This document shows, one piece after another, positions 20,228-28,024 of a stretch of 64,000 nucleotides of DNA (positions are counted from its first letter, which is position 1; the number at the start of each line of letters is the position of its first letter). The translations under genes were made by a program, and so were the position numbers. The stretch lies in the NCBI GenBank assembly GCA_015487785.1, contig WFPC01000058.1, forward strand, positions 1 to 64,000, in the 5' to 3' direction. The DNA is from Gammaproteobacteria bacterium (GTDB lineage Bacteria; Pseudomonadota; Gammaproteobacteria; S012-40). The notes beneath the pieces were generated by a model. That model searched no databases. It was not told the DNA's origin and saw only the letters and a program-made list of their open reading frames with translations.

Positions 20228-20821
20228 TCAGATGAAAGTAGTGGCAAACAGATCGACGGCTTCCTGCGGGGTCAGCGTCAGCCCGATGCCGTTGAGGTAA
20301 TAGGTAGCACCCGATTCCACAGCCATATACAGATCGACGACCTGGGTGGTGCTGAAATAATAGCCTGGCGCCACAATACCGCCGTTTTCCGACTCATGGG
20401 CATTCAGGTAGGCCGCCACCGCATGGCGGGCGAGCTGGCGCTCGACTTCCGGCAACCCGCAATAGGCATCATAGGGAGGAGAACCGCCTCCGGCACAAGC
20501 GCCCTCGGCCAGCTCGATCACTTGCAAAAACGTCAGACTGCCAAATTTGCTGGAACCGAAAATGCTCTGGAAGGTCACCGCAGCAGGATCCAGCAGGCCA
20601 GTGTGCGTCTTCCAATACCCCGGACTGCGGCCATAGACCATGGTGCAACTCGTGGAATGTGCGGAAACATTGCCGGATAGATCGCCGGAGAGGGTGCAGT
20701 TGCCAGCGGCAAACACTTGGCGGCCGGGAATACTCATCAAGACAGGCGCAGCCAGCGCGGCCTTGGCCAGGCGCCGCCGGGAAGCATCCATACCATGTTT
20801 CTTAGGCTCGTCTCGATTCAT
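20228..20821 (-). CDS. Tat-exported SPGYWK-motif protein, candidate HPr-rel-A substrate
   Basis: A 197-residue protein with a twin-arginine signal: a charged N-region with S-R-R-R-L-A-K (residues 14-20), the hydrophobic stretch AALAAPVLMSIPG, and likely cleavage at VFA-AG. The mature part has four Cys (42, 59, 109, 121) and the motif RSPGYWKTH (65-73), which recurs in surface proteins of exosortase-type bacteria. The remainder is probably helical (LTFLQVIELAEG, LARHAVAAYLNAHESE) and ends VDLFATTFI. It is the first gene of a four-gene operon with PqqD-like, HprK-like and nucleotidyltransferase genes, hence the suspicion that it is their target. No enzyme motif is visible. Confidence 0.75.
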   Translation of the reverse strand: MNRDEPKKHGMDASRRRLAKAALAAPVLMSIPGRQVFAAGNCTLSGDLSGNVSAHSTSCTMVYGRSPGYWKTHTGLLDPAAVTFQSIFGSSKFGSLTFLQVIELAEGACAGGGSPPYDAYCGLPEVERQLARHAVAAYLNAHESENGGIVAPGYYFSTTQVVDLYMAVESGATYYLNGIGLTLTPQEAVDLFATTFI

Positions 20822-20876
20822 GGGCCTCTACATCCTCCTGATACGGGAATCGGACCACGCCTGCCCCCCTCTCTTT

Positions 20877-20927
20877 GTTGCCGGCAACCGGCATCGGGAA
20901 ACAAGCATGACTTCGTCATGGATTATA
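20877..20927 (-). promoter_or_regulatory. Promoter and palindromes before the HPr-rel-A operon
   Basis: On the minus strand a perfect TATAAT lies at 20927-20922, with TTGTGT 19 nt upstream. Immediately downstream is the inverted repeat CATGAC-TTC-GTCATG (20906-20920), at or around the expected transcription start. The 12-bp palindrome GTTGCCGGCAAC (20877-20888) follows in the leader. Operator or RNA hairpin roles are possible. The rest of 20822-21094 shows no gene. Confidence 0.5.
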
Positions 20928-21094
20928 GCAAAATACACACCAAAAAACACAAGGCATTGTTTTTTATGAATTTATTCCAGGAAAAACCTTCGCGGACTCA
21001 ATTCAATACAAGCTTGTGTAAAAAATGTCGACAAACCCATACCCTGGAGCCAGCGGATTTTACAACCGATCTGGAACAAGAGCCCTTGCGGTGG

Positions 21095-24000
21095 CTATGC
21101 CGGTCTCGTGTCAGTGGCCCACCGCCCGGCCGCCGCCAGCGCCACCAAGGCCAACAGGTAGAACAAGAAAATAAACCGCGGTGCATCCAGCAGGCTGCTA
21201 AAGAGCCCCGTCACCAGGAACCCCGTCAGGCCCGCCAGCAAGCCCAGCGCCAGCACATGGTCAGCATGTAGCAGCAGGGCACCCACCCTGCCCAGCAACA
21301 GCAGGAACAACAACAGGCCAAACAGGCCCTGTTCGAACAACAGGTGCAGGAACAAGTTTTCCATGTGCCAGGGCCAATAGGTGTCACTGGTGAACAACCA
21401 GTGGTCACCACCCTGCCAGAAAGCACCGTTTTGCACCCCTTGGTTGCCGGCGCCATCCGTCAGGGCAATGCGGTCCACCTCCACCACGCTGCCCGCTCCC
21501 AGGTTGGCCAGAGACAGCACCAGAGGTGGTCGCGGCCAGCCTGCCTCGTCCGCGAACCAGCGTCCCTCGGCCTCCACCTCACGCCACTGGCCCTGCCCCA
21601 CCGCCAGACGGTGGCTACGACAACGCAGGGAATACAACACGTTTTTCTCGCACAGGAACACACTCAGCACCGCCTCGCCCCCGAAGCCCCGCAAACGGGC
21701 CACGATTCGGTAGTCCCGCCCGGCGGGGCGCGCAATACGCTGGTCCAGGTAGATGGAGGGGGAACCGGATCCCAGGCGCAGCACCACCCGATCGTCCTGC
21801 ATCACATAACGGTAGGTGCCCGGCATGTTTTCAGCACCACCGGCCTGCAGATAGTTGCGCGGAAAACTGCCCAGTCCCATACCGAAGGCCAGGGCTTCTG
21901 GCTGCATCATGTCCAGGGACTGACGCCAGTGCGCGAGCCGCGCCGCCATGTCCTGCGGCACGCTACCAAGACGCGCCTGGGCAAAACTGCCGCTGAGCAC
22001 GGGATAGGCCACCATTCCTCCCAGCAGAACCACTGCCGGCACGGCCCAGCGCAGCGTACCCACGCCGAAGCGCCGACCGCCCATCGATCCAAACAACAGC
22101 AGTAGCGCCAGGGCGAAACCCAGGTAGCCTCCTCGTGAAAAGGTCACCAACAAGCCATAGATCCCCAGCACGAGAACCAGCAGGCCCAGCACACGCCGCC
22201 AGGTGGCTCGCTCGTGAATCAGCCAGGCCACCAGCAGGGGCAAGGCCAGGGCGAGCACGGCTTCCACATACCCACTGCCGGCATGCATTTCCAGCAAGCC
22301 CCCATCCACCCGAAACGGCGTATTGAAGTCCAGCAGACCCACGAAGGCCAGGCGCTCCCACAGAATCTTGACGCTCAGGCCCAGCAGACCCAGCAGGATG
22401 CCCGTGATCAACCGGCGCATCACCGGCTCCCCCCGTTCCCGGTCCAGGTGCAGAAAGGGCAGCAGTAGTGTCAATGCCACCACCGGCTTGAGCAGGCGCA
22501 GACCGTTATAGGGGCTGTAATAATCGTAGAAGGTATTGATGTCAGGCAAACGCCAGGGCAGCAAGCCGATGACGGCGCTGACCCCATAACTGGCCAGCAG
22601 CAGAAACCACAAGCGGTAAGTGCGCCAGACTCGTCGCGCCAAACCCGCCGGCCAGGACACACGTCCGTAGAGCAGGGCCAGGCTCACCAACAGGAACAGG
22701 TCGAAGGCATCCAGGTATACCCGTCCCGACCAGGGTGCCAGATTCAACACCGGCAACAGGGCCGGCAACACCAATAACCACAGGCCGGGCCGGCACCACA
22801 GCAAGACAGCATAGGCCAGCAGCCCCAGCAGCAGGGGGCCGCGTGCCACGGGAAAATCCAGCCAGGCATACAGCGCCAGCACACCCCAACCCAGGGCCAG
22901 AAAGCGAGCCAGGCGAGGGGGCCGCGCCGTCACCGTGCCGGCAGCGGCAACAGGCGCGGGCGCGACCGGCTCCGCCGGCATTTCGCCCGAGCCGCCGCCT
23001 TCCAGGCGCCGCCAAGCCCAGTCCAGCCCGGCCATCACCAGCATGGCCGCGGCTGCGGCGATCAACACATCGGTATAGTCCGGATGCTTGCCCGGCGCCC
23101 ACAACTTGCCGGTTTCCATCACCAGGGCCAGGCCGGCAGCCATGATGCCGGCCTGCAGCACTTGTGACATCCCCGGCGATATTTGCCAACCCCGCCGCCA
23201 CAGCCAATACCCTGCTCCCACAGGGGCATAGAGTGCCAGATGATTGAGCACACTGCGCAAGGCCACCGGCTCGGAGGTGAAGTAATGATAGAAAAACGGC
23301 ATGAGGCGTACCTGGCGCCACTTCTCCAGCAGCTCCGCCGGCGCCAGGGACTGGGCCTGGAACCAGTGATTCAGATAGGCCAGCACCAACAGATACAGCG
23401 GCAGAACCGCCAGCAAGAACGACCGCGCCAGCGGGACCAGACGCCGCAGCCGCAACAGCTCCTCGCGGCGCAAAAAAGCCGCACCGAGAAAAAAGCCCAG
23501 GCCTCGCATCAGCACCGAGACCCCCTGTGCCACACCGGAGGCGAGCATGAGTTGTAGGGTTTCCAGCAGCGCGCCCAGCAGCAGGCCATAGACCAGCCAT
23601 TGCCAGGGTCCCGGCGCAATTTCATGCCGACGCAGCCAGCCGGCGGCCAGCACGCCCAGCGGCATGGCAGCCAGGATCTCCAGCCCCAACGAGGCCAGGC
23701 AATAGGCCGGGTTGTCGCAAGGGGTGAGCAACAGGGCCACGCTGTCGCCGGAAAGCTTCCAGCGCAGCTCCTCCAGCGAAATCAGGAAATCGAAGGGAAA
23801 CAGCGTCATGAAGGCATAGGCCAGGGCATAGAGCCCCAGGGCGGCCCACAGGGCCGTCGCCCCGCGCAACCTGACCCGGTGCCACAAGCGAGCCAAGCGG
23901 TCACCGGCCCGGCGCCAGATCAGAGCCCCCAACACCGTGCCGATACTCTCGGCGATGAGGTCGTTGATGGACACCGTGCGCGGCGCGAAAAAGGTCTGCA

Positions 24001-24337
24001 GGAATTCCACCGCCAGCGCCAGCGCCAGACCAAAAGCGATCACCAATCCCATGACCAGGCCGGGCCGGCGGCCCAGGGGCGTCAGGGACAACCAGCGGGC
24101 GCCGAGAAAAGACAAGGGCACATAGAGGATGATGTTGGCAACCCAGTCGGCCCGGGATACCACCGAGAGATCCAGAAAACGAATGCCCAGAAAGGCCTGC
24201 CAGGCTTCCTCCAGGGAATCCAGGCGCAGCTCGAAGGGAATGAAACTGCCATACAGAATGACACCGATATAGGCGAGCCAGGCCAGGATGAGGCGGTTGC
24301 GCGCCATATTGAGTCGCGGATAGGGCGAAGCAGCCAT
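21095..24337 (-). CDS. Triple-VanZ / O-antigen-ligase-like fusion membrane protein
   Basis: A 1080-residue polytopic membrane protein. Residues ~18-145, ~165-290 and ~305-440 are three VanZ-like modules (YGSFIPFEL...VANIILYVPL; LFPFDFLISLEE...LGLEILAAMPLG; NHLALYAPVGAGYW...METGKLWAPGKHPDYTD). A Pro/Ala linker follows, then a Wzy/WaaL-like ligase region (~480-790) with the hallmark TFSRGGYLGF near 732-741. A soluble, probably beta-sandwich insert (~800-945) precedes the last membrane helices. The ligase region suggests polymerisation or transfer of a polysaccharide; the VanZ modules have no settled role. ATG 24337 overlaps the upstream stop codon by one base (TGATG). It likely works in an exopolysaccharide pathway with the beta-helix protein. 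Confidence 0.8.
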   Translation of the reverse strand: MAASPYPRLNMARNRLILAWLAYIGVILYGSFIPFELRLDSLEEAWQAFLGIRFLDLSVVSRADWVANIILYVPLSFLGARWLSLTPLGRRPGLVMGLVIAFGLALALAVEFLQTFFAPRTVSINDLIAESIGTVLGALIWRRAGDRLARLWHRVRLRGATALWAALGLYALAYAFMTLFPFDFLISLEELRWKLSGDSVALLLTPCDNPAYCLASLGLEILAAMPLGVLAAGWLRRHEIAPGPWQWLVYGLLLGALLETLQLMLASGVAQGVSVLMRGLGFFLGAAFLRREELLRLRRLVPLARSFLLAVLPLYLLVLAYLNHWFQAQSLAPAELLEKWRQVRLMPFFYHYFTSEPVALRSVLNHLALYAPVGAGYWLWRRGWQISPGMSQVLQAGIMAAGLALVMETGKLWAPGKHPDYTDVLIAAAAAMLVMAGLDWAWRRLEGGGSGEMPAEPVAPAPVAAAGTVTARPPRLARFLALGWGVLALYAWLDFPVARGPLLLGLLAYAVLLWCRPGLWLLVLPALLPVLNLAPWSGRVYLDAFDLFLLVSLALLYGRVSWPAGLARRVWRTYRLWFLLLASYGVSAVIGLLPWRLPDINTFYDYYSPYNGLRLLKPVVALTLLLPFLHLDRERGEPVMRRLITGILLGLLGLSVKILWERLAFVGLLDFNTPFRVDGGLLEMHAGSGYVEAVLALALPLLVAWLIHERATWRRVLGLLVLVLGIYGLLVTFSRGGYLGFALALLLLFGSMGGRRFGVGTLRWAVPAVVLLGGMVAYPVLSGSFAQARLGSVPQDMAARLAHWRQSLDMMQPEALAFGMGLGSFPRNYLQAGGAENMPGTYRYVMQDDRVVLRLGSGSPSIYLDQRIARPAGRDYRIVARLRGFGGEAVLSVFLCEKNVLYSLRCRSHRLAVGQGQWREVEAEGRWFADEAGWPRPPLVLSLANLGAGSVVEVDRIALTDGAGNQGVQNGAFWQGGDHWLFTSDTYWPWHMENLFLHLLFEQGLFGLLLFLLLLGRVGALLLHADHVLALGLLAGLTGFLVTGLFSSLLDAPRFIFLFYLLALVALAAAGRWATDTRPA

Positions 24338-25647
24338 CAGTTCGGCTTGGGTTCCAGCCGCGGTCGCCACAGTGGTCGGGCATCGCGACGATAGGCTCCG
24401 GGCTGGAACACGCCCCGCCACAAACCGTCGAAGTCGCGCTCGGCATCGAGGTAAGCGCGCCACCAGCGCGCAGCCGGAGGCGGCAACGCCAGTCTGCCCG
24501 GCAGGCCACTGAGATCCAGCCTGCCCAATGGCGCGAAGGGAGCCCGTAGATGGTGGCCGGCCTCCACATAGGCGTCCGTCACATTGGCCTCCTGTTCACC
24601 CCCCTGCAGGGGCCGGTCGGCAAACACGGCATTGCCCAACAGACGCTGGCGAAAGCCTGCTTGCTGTCCGGCTTGTCGCAACACCCGAATACCGTGTTTC
24701 GCCGCCACTATGGTGTTGAAGAACACGTCTACCCGGCGGGGAATGTCGTTGTGCGGTTGGATATGCACCGCGCTACCGTGGTAATTGATGAACAGGTTGT
24801 TGTACAAGGCGATATTCCCTTCTCCCTGAAACAGGGCCTCGTCGGGGTTCTGGTAGAAGAAATTACCGTAGATCTGGTAATAGTCCTCGGCGCCGGCGCC
24901 CGACGGCGGCCAGTGCCCCACCAGCACATTGGGCCGTGCCAGCTCCACCCGGCCATTGCCCCGTGCCTTGCTGAATACGTTGTGGCGAATGACGGTGGTC
25001 TGGCGCGGCCGTCGCAGCTCGGCGATGGCGGGACGCCCGCGCTGATGCTTGATCTGCAGATTATACCCCAGGGTCTCGCTGACCAAGTTGTATTCGATCA
25101 GGCCGGCCACGAAGGGATCACCGCCATCGGAATCCCCCAGATAGATGCCGGTGCCGGCACGCCGGATGACATTGCCACGGATCACCCAGCCCCAGCTGGG
25201 ACACTTGGTGGAAATGGCCACGATCTGCTGATTGTGGTCGTGATTGCGGATCAGCAAACCTTCCAGGGTGATGTGGTGGGTCCAGCGGGCATGGCCCTCG
25301 GCCTTGACGCCGTTGACCGGCAAACCGCGCCCCTCCAGCACCAGGTTGCGGATGACCACATGGGCGGCATCCACCAGACTCACGGTATTGTGTCCCGGCC
25401 GGGCCAGAAACACGGGCGGCGCGTCGGGATCGGCGCCGCGTATCACGATGGGCGCGCCCTCGCGCCCCTGCAAGCGGTGAATGGGCAAGCCACGGCGGTA
25501 CACACCCGCGCGCAGCACCAGCTCGTCGCCGGGCTGCAGGCGGGGTAACAGGGCGCGGTAGTCCCCTGGCCCGACGTGATAGACCGCGGCCAGGGCCGGC
25601 TCGCAGGCCAGCAAGGCCAACAGCGCCAGACCACGCCACCGGTTCAT
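24337..25647 (-). CDS. Exported parallel beta-helix (pectate-lyase-like) protein
   Basis: A 436-residue protein with a signal peptide (RGLALLALLACEPALA) and a right-handed beta-helix pattern: repeated short turns such as APIVIRGADP, HVVIRNLVLEG, HHITLEGLLIRN, WVIRGNVIRR and ALYNNLFINYHGSAVHIQ. GDYRALLPRLQPGDELVLRAG at the N-terminus matches the capping region of DUF1565/pectate-lyase-like proteins. It may bind, cleave or epimerise an exported polysaccharide; a catalytic set cannot be assigned. It lies between tilS (4-nt overlap) and the VanZ/ligase fusion, tying the surface locus to the core operon. Confidence 0.8.
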   Translation of the reverse strand: MNRWRGLALLALLACEPALAAVYHVGPGDYRALLPRLQPGDELVLRAGVYRRGLPIHRLQGREGAPIVIRGADPDAPPVFLARPGHNTVSLVDAAHVVIRNLVLEGRGLPVNGVKAEGHARWTHHITLEGLLIRNHDHNQQIVAISTKCPSWGWVIRGNVIRRAGTGIYLGDSDGGDPFVAGLIEYNLVSETLGYNLQIKHQRGRPAIAELRRPRQTTVIRHNVFSKARGNGRVELARPNVLVGHWPPSGAGAEDYYQIYGNFFYQNPDEALFQGEGNIALYNNLFINYHGSAVHIQPHNDIPRRVDVFFNTIVAAKHGIRVLRQAGQQAGFRQRLLGNAVFADRPLQGGEQEANVTDAYVEAGHHLRAPFAPLGRLDLSGLPGRLALPPPAARWWRAYLDAERDFDGLWRGVFQPGAYRRDARPLWRPRLEPKPN

Positions 25648-26963
25648 TCGAGCCTCAACTCCACGCCGGCCTGATGCTCCCCATGCACGGCGAAGGGTTC
25701 ACACACCCAGTGACCAATCACCGCCGCCAACTGGTCGTCGATGAACAACAGGGGAATGCGCCAACGCTGCCAGGGCGGCACGCCGGCGTCCTGTAGCAGT
25801 TTTTTCAGCGCCCGCCGATGCCCCTGCCCCCGGATCCGGCATCGCTCGCCACCGCGGCGAAAACGTATCTGCAGGCATCCCTCCAGGGTATCGCTACGCA
25901 GGCCGCGACCGCGCACCGGATGGGCTTCGAGGCGGCCCAGACCCGGCAACACCAGCGGCGTGCGCCCGTCCCACTCCAGCACCCCGCACAGGGGCCGGGT
26001 CTCGGCACGAGACAGCAGGTGCAAAGCATCCCGGTAACGCCACACCACCCACTCGCCCCAACCCACTTGGGGGGTGGCATCCTGCGCCGCCGCGGCGATC
26101 TGCTCCAGTTGGGCCATTTGCGCCGCCGAGGGCAGGCTGGCGCCCTGGCATCGCAACCAGTGGAACAGGACGTTGCGCCGGCGCGCCGGCGGCAGGGCCC
26201 GCAACCGGGCCAGGGGCAGCACATCCCCCTGCGCCGGCCCCAGATCCTGCTGCGCCAACTGTTCATTGAGCGCCGCGGCCTCGGCACAGGCGCGGGCGGA
26301 GCGAACCAGGGTCTTGTTCAGACCGGGCCAGTGCTGGCGCAGCAGAGGCATGACCTGGTGACGCAGAAAATTGCGCTCGAAGGCGTGCTCGCGGTTGCTG
26401 GGATCCTCCACCCAGACCAAGCTGTGCTGGCGGGCATAGGCCTCCAGCTCAGCGCGATCGTATTCCAGCAGGGGGCGCAGCAACAGGCCCGCCCCCAGCC
26501 GCCGCGACGGCGGCATGGCGGCCAGGCCACGGGGTCCGGCACCTCGCAGCAACTGCAGCAACAGGGTTTCGGCCTGATCGTCGCGGTGATGAGCCGTGAG
26601 CAGGGCCTCGTTCGTCTGCAGCAGCTCCGCCAACGCCTGGTAACGCGCGTGGCGGGCGGTGGCCTCGGGACTCTCGCCCGCTCGCGCCCTGGCATCCACC
26701 CGCAACAGGCTCAGCTCCACCCCCAGCCCGGCGCAGAACCGCCGACAGTGTTCGGCCCAGGCTTCGGCCTCGGCCTGCAGACCATGGTTCACGTGCACCG
26801 CCCGCAAGGGGGGCAGGCCATCGTGCCAGGCGCAAGTCAGGGCATGCAACAGAACACTGGAGTCCAGGCCGCCGCTGAGGGCGACTCGGTAGGCCGTGGG
26901 CGACGCAGACCCGGCGGACAGCCCAAGCAGGGAGGCGAGCAGGCGGGGCGGGGAAAGAGCCAC
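25644..26963 (-). CDS. tilS: tRNA(Ile)-lysidine synthase
   Basis: TilS attaches lysine to C34 of tRNA-Ile(CAU), changing its decoding to AUA. The N-type ATP pyrophosphatase loop SGGLDSSVLLH lies at residues 30-40, and ALLTAHHRDDQAETLLLQLLRG carries the catalytic Asp/His segment. The C-terminal TilS domains follow (GERCRIRGQGHRRALKKLLQD). The 439-residue length fits the proteobacterial three-domain form. Translation starts at GTG 26963, 12 nt after accA. The accA-tilS pairing is conserved in gammaproteobacteria. Confidence 0.95.
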   Translation of the reverse strand: MALSPPRLLASLLGLSAGSASPTAYRVALSGGLDSSVLLHALTCAWHDGLPPLRAVHVNHGLQAEAEAWAEHCRRFCAGLGVELSLLRVDARARAGESPEATARHARYQALAELLQTNEALLTAHHRDDQAETLLLQLLRGAGPRGLAAMPPSRRLGAGLLLRPLLEYDRAELEAYARQHSLVWVEDPSNREHAFERNFLRHQVMPLLRQHWPGLNKTLVRSARACAEAAALNEQLAQQDLGPAQGDVLPLARLRALPPARRRNVLFHWLRCQGASLPSAAQMAQLEQIAAAAQDATPQVGWGEWVVWRYRDALHLLSRAETRPLCGVLEWDGRTPLVLPGLGRLEAHPVRGRGLRSDTLEGCLQIRFRRGGERCRIRGQGHRRALKKLLQDAGVPPWQRWRIPLLFIDDQLAAVIGHWVCEPFAVHGEHQAGVELRLE

Positions 26964-26975
26964 CGCGGGCGGCCC

Positions 26976-27932
26976 TCATGCCTTGAAGTTGCCGAAGCTC
27001 ATCAGGCGCTGGTAGCGTTTCTCCAGCAATTCTTCCCGGGACAGCGGATCCAGCTCGGCCAGACTTTCCACCAGAGCGGCCTGGATGCGAGCGGCCATGG
27101 CATCCACGTCACGATAGGCCGAGCCCAGGGGCTCCTCTATAATGCGGTCGATCAGGCCCAGTTCCTTCAGGCGGGTGGAAGTGATGCCCATGGCCTCGGC
27201 GGCCTCGGCGGCCTTTTCGGCGCTCTTCCACAGAATGGAGGCACAGCCTTCGGGGGAGATCACCGAATAGGTACTGTATTGCAGCATCATGATGCGGTCG
27301 CCCACGCCGATGGCCAGGGCGCCGCCGGAGCCGCCCTCACCGATCACGGTACACACGATGGGCGTCTTGAGCCGGGCCATCACCAGCAGATTGCGGGCGA
27401 TGGCCTCGCTCTGGTTACGTTCCTCGGCATCGATGCCGGGATAGGCGCCGGGAGTATCGATGAAGGTGAGCACCGGCAGCTTGAAACGTTCGGCCATCTC
27501 CATCAGGCGCAAGGCCTTGCGATAACCCTCGGGCCGGGGCATGCCAAAATTGCGCCGTACCTTCTCCTTGGTGTTGCGCCCCTTTTGCTGACCGATCACC
27601 ATTACCGGCCGGCCTTGCAGGCGCCCGATGCCACCGATGATGGCGGCATCGTCGGCAAAGTGGCGATCGCCGTGGAGTTCCTCGAAATCGGTGAAAATGC
27701 GCTCGATATAGTCCTGGGTATAGGGACGCAGGGGATGTCGCGCCAGTTGGGAGATCTGCCAGGGCTTGAGGTTGGAGAAGATCTGCCGTGTCAGCGCCTC
27801 GTTCTTGCTGACCAGGCGCTCGATTTCATCGGACAGGTTGAGATTCGAGTCGTTGCCCACATTGCGCAATTCCTCGATCTTGGCTTCCAGCTCGGCGATG
27901 GGTTGTTCGAAATCCAGGTAGTCTAAACTCAT
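26976..27932 (-). CDS. accA: Acetyl-CoA carboxylase carboxyltransferase subunit alpha
   Basis: AccA with AccD transfers carboxyl from biotin to acetyl-CoA, giving malonyl-CoA for fatty acid synthesis. The 318-residue product starts [20 protein letters not shown] and contains [48 protein letters not shown] and [17 protein letters not shown], the oxyanion-hole Gly-rich signature. ATG 27932 starts the canonical N-terminus. It lies 92 nt downstream of dnaE, the same neighbour as in E. coli. Confidence 0.98.
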   Translation of the reverse strand: MSLDYLDFEQPIAELEAKIEELRNVGNDSNLNLSDEIERLVSKNEALTRQIFSNLKPWQISQLARHPLRPYTQDYIERIFTDFEELHGDRHFADDAAIIGGIGRLQGRPVMVIGQQKGRNTKEKVRRNFGMPRPEGYRKALRLMEMAERFKLPVLTFIDTPGAYPGIDAEERNQSEAIARNLLVMARLKTPIVCTVIGEGGSGGALAIGVGDRIMMLQYSTYSVISPEGCASILWKSAEKAAEAAEAMGITSTRLKELGLIDRIIEEPLGSAYRDVDAMAARIQAALVESLAELDPLSREELLEKRYQRLMSFGNFKA

Positions 27933-28024
27933 GAATCAAGGCCGTCGGGTTGGGGATAAGGCACGCTATTATAACGTGAGTTTGCCAGTTTCGCTGCGGC
28001 TTCGCACAGGCGTTGCCACCGCTC

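Noticed and set aside
25818-27926. 702-codon plus-strand frame over tilS and accA
   Set aside because: Shadow frame: both minus-strand genes are certain and the product has no domain.
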